From Clostridium thermobutyricum DSM 4928 (GTDB lineage Bacteria > Bacillota > Clostridia > Clostridiales > Clostridiaceae), in contig NZ_LTAY01000026.1 in the NCBI RefSeq assembly GCF_002050515.1, positions 124,001-188,000 of the forward strand: a DNA stretch of 64,000 bases. Reading direction: 5' to 3'. The notes under the pieces were generated by a model. The model did not search any database and had not been told where the DNA came from. It saw nothing but the letters and a program-made list of their open reading frames with translations. Position numbers and translations under genes: made by a program. Shown here piece after piece: positions 26,196 to 34,337 of the stretch. Each line of letters begins with the position of its first letter. The first letter of the stretch is position 1.

Positions 26196-27464
26196 ATGAA
26201 GAATATAGAAGCAGAAATAGAGGTTTTAGGAGCAATTTTAAATGATGATAAAAATTTACCAAATTGTTTAGATGAGATAACTGAAGGAGATTTTTATTTA
26301 GAAAGGCACAAAATTTTATTTAGAAAGATGAAAGAGCTTTATGCTGTTGGAAAAAGAGTGAATTTAATAAATATAGCAAATTATATTGGGAAAGAAAAAA
26401 TAATAGAAGTTGGTGGAATAAGCTATATTTCAAGCCTTATTGAAGGTGGAAGAAATTTAGATGTAAAGTCTTATTTAGAAATAATAAAAGAGTGCAGCTT
26501 AAAAAGAAAATTAAAATTAAGTTTAGAGAAAAGCTTAGAAGCTCTTTTAAAAGGAGAAGAAGATTTAAACTCAATAAAAACAAGAATATATAAGGGGCTA
26601 GAAAACGAAAATGAAATAAAAAGAAATATTTTAGATGATAAAGATTTAATGTTTAAAACTTTAGAAGAAATAGAAAATAGATTTAATAAAGGTGGAGAAG
26701 TTTTAGGAATGGAAACAGGCTATAAATCTTTAGATAGACTTTTAAATGGACTTAAAAAAGGAGAGCTTGTAATTCTTGCAGGAAGACCAGCAATGGGAAA
26801 AACAGTAACAGCTTTAAATATTATGGATGGACTAGCTGATAGAGGATATAAGGTTTTATTAAATGAATTAGAAATGACAGAAGAAGCAATAGGAATGAGA
26901 AGACTAGCTTACAGAACAAATACAAAAAGCATAGCAATTCAAAATGGAAGATTAACAGAAGAAGAATTTATTAAAATAACAAATGAATACAACCTTTTAG
27001 CAAAGAGAGGAAATGTCTATACAGATTGTAGTTATCATCAAACATTAATGTCTATAATGTCTAGAGCAAAAGTTTTAAAAGAAACAAAAGGTTTAGATGT
27101 GCTTATAATAGATTATTTAGGACTTATGGAAATGAAAATAAAAGATACAAGAGCAAATGCAGTTGGAGAAATAACTAGAGGATTAAAAATTCTAGCAAAA
27201 AAGCTAGATATAAATATAATTTTACTTTGCCAACTTTCAAGAAATGTAGAAGGAAGAATGGACAAAAGACCAATGCTTTCAGATTTAAGAGATAGTGGAA
27301 GTATAGAGCAAGATGCAGATGTAGTTATTTTTACTTATAGAGATAGTTATTATAATAAAGAAGTAACAGAGGAAGAAATAGAACTTATAGTTGCTAAAAA
27401 TAGAAATGGAAAAGATGGAATAGTTAAATTTAAGTTTTATGGAGAGTTTCAAAAGATTGCTTAA
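26196..27464 (+). CDS. Replicative DNA helicase, DnaB type (phage-like, second copy)
   Basis: A 422-residue hexameric 5'-3' helicase. The N-terminal DnaB domain starts with NIEAEIEVLGAILNDDKNL. The RecA-like domain has Walker A GRPAMGKT (196-203), the H1a-type MTEEAIGMRRLAYR segment, Walker B LDVLIIDYLGLM and the C-terminal LSDLRDSGSIEQDADVVIFTYRD with the arginine finger. It is slightly shorter than chromosomal DnaB (~440-450) and has many alterations in the linker, as in phage copies. Paired with the upstream organizer it makes a complete helicase-loading module without a visible phage. Confidence 0.9.
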   Translation: MKNIEAEIEVLGAILNDDKNLPNCLDEITEGDFYLERHKILFRKMKELYAVGKRVNLINIANYIGKEKIIEVGGISYISSLIEGGRNLDVKSYLEIIKECSLKRKLKLSLEKSLEALLKGEEDLNSIKTRIYKGLENENEIKRNILDDKDLMFKTLEEIENRFNKGGEVLGMETGYKSLDRLLNGLKKGELVILAGRPAMGKTVTALNIMDGLADRGYKVLLNELEMTEEAIGMRRLAYRTNTKSIAIQNGRLTEEEFIKITNEYNLLAKRGNVYTDCSYHQTLMSIMSRAKVLKETKGLDVLIIDYLGLMEMKIKDTRANAVGEITRGLKILAKKLDINIILLCQLSRNVEGRMDKRPMLSDLRDSGSIEQDADVVIFTYRDSYYNKEVTEEEIELIVAKNRNGKDGIVKFKFYGEFQKIA

Positions 27465-27561
27465 AAATAAATTGATTGATAAAGGTTTAATTAGGATTTT
27501 TTATTTAAAATAAAATTATTAAAAATTCTATTAGGATTTTAACTTAAAATATTATGAAAAA

Positions 27562-27591
27562 GTGGACAAGTATAAACTGTCCACTTTTTTT
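27562..27591. terminator. Terminator of the GTGGACAA family, shared by convergent genes
   Basis: GTGGACA and TGTCCAC pair around AGTATAAAC and are followed by seven T. It is almost identical to the hairpin at 4193 over more than 25 bp. Confidence 0.8.
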
Positions 27592-27592
27592 A

Positions 27593-28189
27593 TTAATCTA
27601 ATATGTATGTTACAGTGTTTTCTCTTCTAGCTGATGCTTTAGGACTTGCATTTTTCTTATGTCCTATTATTACAGCATGAGTTGGAATATAATTTTCTGG
27701 GATTTGGAATTTTTCACAGTATTCTTTCGCTTTTTCTTTATCAAAGTTAAATAAGTTCTTTACAAAACTTGCCCAACAAGAACCTAAACCAAAAGATTCA
27801 GCAGCTAACATTAAGTTTTGTGAAGCTATTGCACAGTCATCTTGACTAGTTATATCAGTTGTATCCTTTGATATTAAAATAGCTACTGGTGCATTATAAA
27901 AAGTATCAAAAGCATCATTATTTGCTCTAGAGATAAAAGTTTTTAACATTTTTTCATCAGAAATTTTTTCAGGAGCATACTTTTTAACAGCATTTTTAGT
28001 ATCTTCATTTAATTGTTTTAATACATCTTTGTTTTGAATTACAGTAAAGTGCCATAATTGTTTGTTTTTACTGCTAGGTGCATGAAGACCAGCTTTAACT
28101 ATTTCTTTTAATATTTCTACATCTACTTTTTCTTCAGTAAATATTCTTGTACTTCTTCTATTTAATATATTTTCTATTACTTGATTCAT
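27593..28189 (-). CDS. Nitroreductase family protein
   Basis: A 198-residue FMN oxidoreductase from the ATG at 28189, chosen over a TTG two codons upstream because AAAGGAG spacing fits better. NILNRRSTRIFTEEKVD opens the fold, HAPSSKNKQLWHFTVIQN is the FMN phosphate site, and MLAAESFGLGSCWASF with IIGHKK are family-typical. It belongs to the small dimeric NfsB/FRase-like group. The TetR regulator gene lies 34 bp upstream in the same direction, so the pair forms an autoregulated operon for nitro or quinone stress. Confidence 0.9.
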   Translation of the reverse strand: MNQVIENILNRRSTRIFTEEKVDVEILKEIVKAGLHAPSSKNKQLWHFTVIQNKDVLKQLNEDTKNAVKKYAPEKISDEKMLKTFISRANNDAFDTFYNAPVAILISKDTTDITSQDDCAIASQNLMLAAESFGLGSCWASFVKNLFNFDKEKAKEYCEKFQIPENYIPTHAVIIGHKKNASPKASARRENTVTYILD

Positions 28190-28223
28190 ATCCAATTCTC
28201 CTTTTCTTTTGTAAAATTTTTTA

Positions 28224-28907
28224 TTACTTATAAAGATTTTTCTTTAAAAATAATACATAGTCATCTAGTTCTGTATCTATAGGTTCATGGTTTATGATTT
28301 TACGCATATAACCATTTGTAACCCACTTCATAATATCTAAAAGTATATTAATATCAACATCTTCTTTAAATTTACTCATATCAGATTTATTAATGATAGA
28401 AGTTATAAGCTTATCAACAAAGTTTTTTCTTAATCTTTTTAATTCAGGATTTAACTCCTTATCATCATTAGAATTAAAACCATTAGTTATAGAAAAAATC
28501 TCAGGATGCCTATTTATTAATTTATTTATATCAACTTCATTTAATAAATCCTCATTTTCATTAGCATCAGATTCATTTAAAAATAAAAACATTTCAGGAT
28601 GTCTTTTCATTAAATTAATTCTTCTGTGTTGATGCTCTAAAAATAACTCGAAGAAATCTTTAGTTTCAGAATGAAGCATCTTTTCTATTTCTTTCATATA
28701 ACAGTCATAACAATATTCATAAAGATATAAATATAACTCTTTTTTAGTATTAAAATAGTAAAACAAAGAAGCTTTTGATACATCTGCACTTTTAGCAATA
28801 TCATTAATTGATGTCTTAGTATAGCCATTCTTTGCAAATTCAGCTAAAGCAGAATTTATGATTTTATTTTGTTTTTCTAAAGGAATATTAAAAAATTTAT
28901 CTTTCAT
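28224..28907 (-). CDS. TetR/AcrR-family repressor
   Basis: A 227-residue repressor. The helix-turn-helix spans residues ~10-55 (ALAEFAKNGYTKTSINDIAKSADVSKASLFYYFNTKKELYLYLYEYC), and the rest is an all-helical ligand domain. I start it at the ATG at 28907, 7 nt after AGGGG; a GTG one codon earlier is possible. Two palindromic operators overlap its promoter, so it should repress itself and the nitroreductase gene behind it. Confidence 0.9.
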   Translation of the reverse strand: MKDKFFNIPLEKQNKIINSALAEFAKNGYTKTSINDIAKSADVSKASLFYYFNTKKELYLYLYEYCYDCYMKEIEKMLHSETKDFFELFLEHQHRRINLMKRHPEMFLFLNESDANENEDLLNEVDINKLINRHPEIFSITNGFNSNDDKELNPELKRLRKNFVDKLITSIINKSDMSKFKEDVDINILLDIMKWVTNGYMRKIINHEPIDTELDDYVLFLKKNLYK

Positions 28908-28929
28908 CACTTGACCCCTAAAATATGTT

Positions 28930-28979
28930 TTGACCGAATCGGTTAATTAAAGTATAAGTCTGTTGACCGAAATGGTCAA
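28930..28979 (-). promoter_or_regulatory. Promoter with twin TetR operators
   Basis: TTGACCGAATCGGTTAA (28930-28946) and TTGACCGAAATGGTCAA (28963-28979) are two copies of one 17-bp palindrome with centres 33 bp apart. On the minus strand the distal copy supplies the -35 TTGACC, followed by 17 bp and a -10 TATACT, and the other copy lies at the transcription start. Bound repressor would block both. Confidence 0.82.
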
Positions 28980-29081
28980 TATAGTTTTTAAATTTTTAAA
29001 ACTTTGTTTAAAGAGAATAAAAAAATTAATTTATTATATGATTTGATTAATTTAAGAAAATTAGTCATAAGAGGGAATTAA
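28951..29081 (+). repeat. Left copy of a ~130-bp intergenic direct repeat
   Basis: This stretch aligns with 30925-31056 at about 85% identity by eye, with long shared blocks such as TTTTTAAAACTTTGTTTAAAG, TTATTATATGATTTG and AAAATTAGTCATAAGA. It includes the TetR operator at 28963; the other copy keeps only half of it. Confidence 0.75.
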
Positions 29082-29277
29082 ACTATTTTTACTTACTTGT
29101 GATGAAGACTTTAGTAATTTAACAGACTTTGATAAAACATGCTTAGGAGCATTTTGGGGATTCGTATTCAAATTTGTATTAGGATATGATAATCAAAAAA
29201 GTACATCAATATTAACAAAAGGAATAAAAACAGCAACATATTTTTATGATAAAAAACTAGAAGTAGTAAATGCTTAG
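29071..29277 (+). pseudogene. Gene fragment without a start codon
   Basis: One frame is open for about 68 codons after a stop at 29068 but has no usable start codon or ribosome binding site. It reads TCDEDFSNLTDFDKT, an aromatic-rich hydrophobic stretch, then TATYFYDKKLEVVNA and a stop. The composition is protein-like, so it may be the C-terminal remnant of a lost gene. I cannot name the family. It begins where the left repeat copy ends. Confidence 0.4.
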
Positions 29278-29326
29278 GAAGAAAAATAATTAATGGGAGT
29301 AAAAGCGAATGTGAAAGTAAAAGGTG

Positions 29327-29358
29327 CTAAGCTTGATAAGGCTTGGCATCTTTTTTAA
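29327..29358 (+). terminator. Terminator after the gene fragment
   Basis: GGTGCTAAGC pairs with GCTTGGCATC (two G-T pairs) around a short loop, followed by six T. Confidence 0.65.
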
Positions 29359-29433
29359 TCAATTTTATTAAAACAAAGCATTTGCTATGTAAAAATATTT
29401 AATTATAAAACATATTTGTTAGATTAAATTTTA

Positions 29434-29778
29434 TTAAAAGCCTGGATTATGAAGCGCACTTTTAAGATTGTAGGAACGTATTATGCTAACAAAAGCATCT
29501 AATACAGGATATTGATAAGTTAGTTTGTCATATTCATATTCGTATTCTTCACAAATATCTTTGAAACATTGATAAGAGATTAAATTATTTTCAAATTCAT
29601 TTATTTTTTCTTCTAATTTTTCAGAAAGCGAAATTAAAGCATTTAATATAGTTTCCTTTTCTTCAATATCAGAATCCTCTATGATTGGATATTTTGATTG
29701 AACACTTTTATATAAATATTTAATAAGTGCTAATCTTTTTTTAGCTTTTTTTAAATTGTAATATTCAAAGAAATTCAT
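29434..29778 (-). CDS. Hypothetical 114-residue helical protein
   Basis: I do not recognise this family. The protein is soluble and mostly helical: a basic start (YYNLKKAKKRLALIKYLYKSV), an acidic Glu/Asp-rich stretch, an amphipathic coiled-coil-like region (about 48-66, SLSEKLEEKINEFENNL) and a Tyr-rich tail ending in LHNPGF. AGGGGG lies about 10 bp before the ATG. It is alone on its strand, between the two copies of the 130-bp repeat. A small immunity-type protein would look like this, but there is no direct evidence. Confidence 0.7.
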   Translation of the reverse strand: MNFFEYYNLKKAKKRLALIKYLYKSVQSKYPIIEDSDIEEKETILNALISLSEKLEEKINEFENNLISYQCFKDICEEYEYEYDKLTYQYPVLDAFVSIIRSYNLKSALHNPGF

Positions 29779-30077
29779 AATAAAAAAGCCCCCTTTTTTA
29801 AATAAAATTATTACATAGAGTGGTGAATAGAAAATGTATTAAAAGGGAATATTTTCTTAAAATATATGGGGGAAATTTTAGTTTAGGATTTATAATAAAA
29901 ATTCTATATGTATGGAGAATAAAAATAAAATTAATTTTATATAGAATTAATTTGAAATATGAATAGATAAAGGAAAAAATATTGTTAAAAAATAGTTAAT
30001 ATGATACAATCTGTTCGTAAAATTAATAATGCTGATAAAAAACTATTTGTACAAAAGATGATTAGGGGGAAATAATA

Positions 30078-30833
30078 ATGGGATTATTTAGCTTAAAAGA
30101 AACATGTAGTTGTTGTGGAAAAACTACAGGATTTAATAAATTTAAATGCAAAAATGGATATTTATGTCCTGATTGTTTTAAAGCAGCTAGATTAAAAGGT
30201 TTAGTAATTAATCCTTTCAATACAACAGGAGAAGAGCTAAAGATAAAGTTAGAAAAATTTAATTCTAAGATGGATAATTTCAAAGAAACTGCAAAAGTAG
30301 GAAACTACATATCTTTTAGTGATATTACTAATGAAGTATATGTTCCTAATATGAAATCAGAGCATAGATTTATAAAATATTCTGATATTTTAGATTTTGA
30401 GTTAATAGAAGATGGAGAAACAATTGTAACAAAAGGGGGACTAGGTAGAGCTGTAGCTGGAGGAGTTCTATTTGGTGGAGTTGGAGCAATAGTTGGTGGT
30501 GTGACAGGAAAGAAAAAGAGTAAGCACACTGTAAAATCTGTTAAGATAAAAATAACTACTAATGATATTAAAGACCCAATTGTATTTATTACACTTTTAC
30601 AGAAAGAAACTAAAAAGGATTCTTTAATATATAAAAATTCTGCTAAAACTGCACAAGAAATATTATCTAGATTAAAGGTAGTTACTTCTAAAGATTACAG
30701 CACTAAGCCAGAAGAAGTTGGACAAGCTAAAATATCAGTAGCTGATGAACTTATTAAATTAAAAACATTATTAGATGAAGGAATACTTACACAAGAAGAA
30801 TTTAATAAGCAAAAAGAAAAGTTATTAAATTAA
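30078..30833 (+). CDS. DUF4428 zinc-ribbon / SHOCT domain protein
   Basis: A 251-residue protein. An N-terminal zinc ribbon of DUF4428 type has CSCCGKTTGFNKFKCKNGYLCPDC (two CxxC pairs). A middle domain follows with a Gly-rich hydrophobic GGVLFGGVGAIVGGVTGKKKSK segment, as in PH-like bacterial domains. The last 30 residues (ADELIKLKTLLDEGILTQEEFNKQKEKLL) are a SHOCT oligomerisation motif. Such proteins are widespread in Firmicutes and phages, and their function is unknown. GGGGGAAA precedes the ATG, and a terminator follows. Confidence 0.85.
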   Translation: MGLFSLKETCSCCGKTTGFNKFKCKNGYLCPDCFKAARLKGLVINPFNTTGEELKIKLEKFNSKMDNFKETAKVGNYISFSDITNEVYVPNMKSEHRFIKYSDILDFELIEDGETIVTKGGLGRAVAGGVLFGGVGAIVGGVTGKKKSKHTVKSVKIKITTNDIKDPIVFITLLQKETKKDSLIYKNSAKTAQEILSRLKVVTSKDYSTKPEEVGQAKISVADELIKLKTLLDEGILTQEEFNKQKEKLLN

Positions 30834-30852
30834 ATAAGAGGAAATTGGAATA

Positions 30853-30895
30853 AAAAGGATTTTAGATGTAATGATCATCTAAAGTCCTTTTTTTA
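30853..30895 (+). terminator. Terminator after the DUF4428 gene
   Basis: AAAAGGA-TTTTAGATG pairs with CATCTAAAGTCCTTTT, followed by T residues. Confidence 0.8.
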
Positions 30896-30924
30896 TTAAA
30901 TGATTTAAAGTAAAAGGATTTTAA

Positions 30925-31056
30925 GGTATAAGTTTATTGATTAAATTGGTCAATACAGTTTTTACATTTTTAAAACTTTGTTTAAAGAGAGTAAAAAATT
31001 TAATTTATTATATGATTTGGTTAATTAAAAAAAATTAGTCATAAGATAGAATTAAA
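30925..31056 (+). repeat. Right copy of the ~130-bp intergenic direct repeat
   Basis: Aligns with 28951-29081. It lies directly before the candidate defence island and may supply its promoter. The operator palindrome is degraded here to TTGATTAAATTGGTCAA. Confidence 0.75.
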
Positions 31057-31117
31057 TACGTATATTATATAAGTTTTTTTTATATAATGTTATGTAATTA
31101 AGTTAGAGGAGTTATTT

Positions 31118-31609
31118 ATGGAATGGTTGAATGTTGAAAGTAAAGAAGAACTTATTAAATATTCACAGAAATATGGAAAATATAAATTTAACAAATTAAA
31201 AGATGATATAAGAAGAGATATTGATAATATTATTAAAGATACTAATAGATATTCTATTAGTAGTAAGAATGTTATTAATATGGCAGCTAAAGATTGGAAT
31301 GTTTTATTTGAAAAAATTTGTATATTAAAAGAGATATTTTATAAAGCAGAAAATGATGCAAATAGTTTATATGGAAATAATTACTTTAAAAGCAAATCTG
31401 ATGAATTAATATTCTATATTTTAGAATTGAGTGGGAAAGCTAGAAATAAAAAAATTGGACTAAATGAAGAGATTTTTGCAGATAAAAATTTAGCTAAAAA
31501 ATGGAGAAATCAAATATTACAGAAGATACATCCGGACATATCAAAAAATCCTAAAGCGGATGAAGCTGTAATTAAATTAGAGCAATTATATGAGTTGGTT
31601 ATTAAATGA
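31118..31609 (+). CDS. J-domain-like protein (HPD motif at C-terminus)
   Basis: A 163-residue protein, start behind AGAGGAG. Its last ~40 residues read WRNQILQKIHPDISKNPKADEAVIKLEQLYELV, with the HPD tripeptide between two helices as in DnaJ J-domains, which activate Hsp70 ATPases. The N-terminal part is helical and of unknown type. Its stop overlaps the start of the next gene (ATGA), so the two are translated together. J-like proteins occur in several bacterial defence loci. The function here is inferred from context only. Confidence 0.75.
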   Translation: MEWLNVESKEELIKYSQKYGKYKFNKLKDDIRRDIDNIIKDTNRYSISSKNVINMAAKDWNVLFEKICILKEIFYKAENDANSLYGNNYFKSKSDELIFYILELSGKARNKKIGLNEEIFADKNLAKKWRNQILQKIHPDISKNPKADEAVIKLEQLYELVIK

Positions 31610-32373
31610 TAAAAAGTATTACTAAATATATTGGAGATAAATTGCCAGAAGAGTTCATATATTCTGGAGAAAATTTAGATTTTAAAAGACCGATAATTGA
31701 AAATAATGAAGATAAAGGAACTTTGACTAGGATATATAATTCATGTAAAAATTGTTTAATAAAAAAAGATTTATCAATTTATATATCTGAGGAAGGATTA
31801 AGTATATTGCTAAGATGTAATGCACAAGTACATCTTAAAAATATAATATCTAATATTGAAGATGATGAATTTCATATTATAAAAAAAACTACGATAGATG
31901 GAAAAATAATAGATGTTAGGTATATATCGATTGGTGAATTATTAAGATTAATAAATAAAGAAATTGAAATTTCAAAAGATTATAAAAAAAGAATTTATTT
32001 AAGAAAATCAGAAGAAGCATTAAGGAATTTGAGAGATTGCGACAAATTGGAGTTAAAGAGAATAGAAAAAGAATCTAATTATGATAAAGAATTAAAAAAA
32101 TTAAAAAAGAAAAGAATTAAAAAATATAAGTTAAAGAAAGATGAACTTACAGGAGATACATTGAGGAAAGATGCAGAATTTTCACATATAAGATCCAAAG
32201 CTTCATATCCTAATTTAGCATTAGATATAAATAATGGTTTAGTAGTAAATAAAAAAACACATGATGAAATAACTAGAATGAATATAGAAGATGAAGATAG
32301 TTTATTAAAGTTATGTAATAAAAATGAATGGAGCACTGAATGGTATAAAAAGTATATAAATATATATAAATAG
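31606..32373 (+). CDS. HNH-endonuclease-like protein
   Basis: A 255-residue protein overlapping the J-like gene by 4 bp. The N-terminal ~130 residues are of unknown fold. A very Lys-rich coiled coil (about 140-185) leads to a C-terminal segment, EFSHIRSKASYPNLALDINNGLVVNKKTHDEITR, whose His...Asn...His spacing and ND/NNG core follow the HNH nuclease pattern, without the zinc cysteines of many members. It could cut DNA as the effector of this module. A terminator follows, so the NTPase gene downstream has its own promoter. Confidence 0.7.
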   Translation: MIKSITKYIGDKLPEEFIYSGENLDFKRPIIENNEDKGTLTRIYNSCKNCLIKKDLSIYISEEGLSILLRCNAQVHLKNIISNIEDDEFHIIKKTTIDGKIIDVRYISIGELLRLINKEIEISKDYKKRIYLRKSEEALRNLRDCDKLELKRIEKESNYDKELKKLKKKRIKKYKLKKDELTGDTLRKDAEFSHIRSKASYPNLALDINNGLVVNKKTHDEITRMNIEDEDSLLKLCNKNEWSTEWYKKYINIYK

Positions 32374-32379
32374 ATAAAA

Positions 32380-32417
32380 ACAAAAAGGAAGTCAATATAA
32401 ATAGGGCTTCTTTTTTT
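32380..32417 (+). terminator. Terminator after the HNH-like gene
   Basis: A-rich AAAGGAAGTC pairs imperfectly with GGGCTTCTTT and is followed by seven T. Confidence 0.6.
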
Positions 32418-32492
32418 ATTGATTACTTTATATTAAAATTAGTATATGATGGTAAATTTTAAATTATAAATATAAGGGGGATATACATATTA

Positions 32493-34211
32493 ATGGATGA
32501 TAATAAAAATTTCGAATTTAAAAGCTTATCACCACAAAAAGTTGATAATATTAATGGTTATAAAGAAGCTTTAGATTTCGCTTTTAAAAATGACGATATA
32601 AAAAATATTGCTATAACGGGTGTTTATGGAGCTGGAAAAAGTAGTGTATTTAATACATATGAAAAAAAGAAAAAATATAAATGCATACATGTATCATTAG
32701 CTAATTTTAATGATAGTATAATAGACAATGATAATAAAAATAAATTAAAAGAAGAAAATCAAAATAATATTAATTCTAAAAATATAGAAATTGGAACAGA
32801 AGTAAAAGGTACTATTGATGAAAAAAATCCAATAAAAAGGGTTGAATCACATATAATAAATCAAATAATACATCAAATAGATCCTAATGATATTGAATAT
32901 ACAGATTTTAAATTAAAAAAAATAGATGAAAAAAAATTAAAATTCAAAAATTATATAAATACAATTTTTATTTTAGTGCCAACTTTAATATTTTTATGGA
33001 AAGAAAATTTCATATTTAAAACTATATGTGGGTTACTAAATTTAAAAGAATCTAGTAATAATATTTTATTTGAAAGAATAAGAAGCTTTATATTAATAGT
33101 TGCTATTATTTTTAGTACTATTATATTACTTAGGTTAATAAACTATATATTTAAAGATATATTTTTTAGTGGACAAGTAAAAAAGATAAATTATAAAGGT
33201 AATGAAATTGAATTATTTGATAAAGATACGGATTCTGTATTAGATAAAAATTTAGATGAATTTATATATGTACTTAAAAGTTCTAATGTAAATGCAATCA
33301 TATTTGAAGATTTAGATAGATACAATGATATAACTATATTTTCTAAACTTAGGGAAATAAATTTTATTTTAAATAAGAAATTTATTAATAATTCTGAATA
33401 TAAACCAATAAAATTTATATATTTAATACGAGATGATATGTTTAAAAGTATGGATAGAACAAAATTTTTTGAATTTATAATACCAATAGTTCCTGTTATT
33501 GATAGCAATAATTCTAGAGATAAAATGATGAAATTATTTGATAAAGATATTAAGAAAAGCTTTATAAGAAAATTATCGTATTATATAGATGATATGAGAC
33601 TAATGAATAATATATATAATGAATATAAAATATATGAATGTAAAATAAATCCTTCAGAAAGAAATTTAAAAAAAGAAAATTTACTTGCATTAATAACATA
33701 TAAAAATTTCTGTCCAAAAGATTTCGCAGGATTACAGAAAAATGAAGGATATGTATATAATATATTTAGAAACAAAGAGAAATATATAAATGATAAAATT
33801 AATTATTTAAATAAAGAAATAAATATTAATAAAAATAAAATAAGTATATTAAATAATTCAATAGAAAATTCACTACCAGAATTAGTAGCTATATTTATGA
33901 ATGGAAATAGATTATATGATGTAAGCGATATGAGTAATAATAGAAGTATAGCTGAAGAAATTTTGAAAAGTGATGAAAGGCAAGAGTTCTTATATAAGTA
34001 TAATAATTATAATAGTTATACTAGTTTTGGTTCAAATAATGAAACTAAGAGAGTAATATTTGAAAGGTTAGAGGAAAATGAAGAATTTAAAAAAAGAAAA
34101 GAAGCAATTGGAGAGCAAAATAAAAAGAAAAGTGATAGAATTATAGAATTAAATAAAGAAATAGATGAGCTAAATAAGAAAATTAATGATATTAAAAAAT
34201 TAAAATTATAA
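32493..34211 (+). CDS. YobI-type P-loop NTPase, N-terminal part (gene interrupted)
   Basis: The 572-residue N-terminal part of a large NTPase. It opens with FKSLSPQKVDNINGYKEALDFAFKNDDIKNIAITGVYGAGKSS (Walker A 43-51), the hallmark of YobI-like P-loop proteins. Two membrane helices lie near 152-168 and 198-220. NAIIFEDLDRYND is the Walker B strand (about 268-280), and the last ~60 residues form a coiled coil. The frame ends at a TAA (34209-34211), but the same frame stays open beyond it to 36323. YobI proteins are normally about 1200 residues, so this looks like one 1276-codon gene with a single nonsense codon. Confidence 0.85.
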   Translation: MDDNKNFEFKSLSPQKVDNINGYKEALDFAFKNDDIKNIAITGVYGAGKSSVFNTYEKKKKYKCIHVSLANFNDSIIDNDNKNKLKEENQNNINSKNIEIGTEVKGTIDEKNPIKRVESHIINQIIHQIDPNDIEYTDFKLKKIDEKKLKFKNYINTIFILVPTLIFLWKENFIFKTICGLLNLKESSNNILFERIRSFILIVAIIFSTIILLRLINYIFKDIFFSGQVKKINYKGNEIELFDKDTDSVLDKNLDEFIYVLKSSNVNAIIFEDLDRYNDITIFSKLREINFILNKKFINNSEYKPIKFIYLIRDDMFKSMDRTKFFEFIIPIVPVIDSNNSRDKMMKLFDKDIKKSFIRKLSYYIDDMRLMNNIYNEYKIYECKINPSERNLKKENLLALITYKNFCPKDFAGLQKNEGYVYNIFRNKEKYINDKINYLNKEININKNKISILNNSIENSLPELVAIFMNGNRLYDVSDMSNNRSIAEEILKSDERQEFLYKYNNYNSYTSFGSNNETKRVIFERLEENEEFKKRKEAIGEQNKKKSDRIIELNKEIDELNKKINDIKKLKL

Positions 34212-34337
34212 GATATCATTAAAGATATAAAGGATGCTTTTGATTTAGAAACTAGAGGGAATATAGAAGTTAAAGATCTAGACTTAATAAGATTTTTAAT
34301 TGTAAATAGATATATAGATGAGTTTTATTTAGAATAT

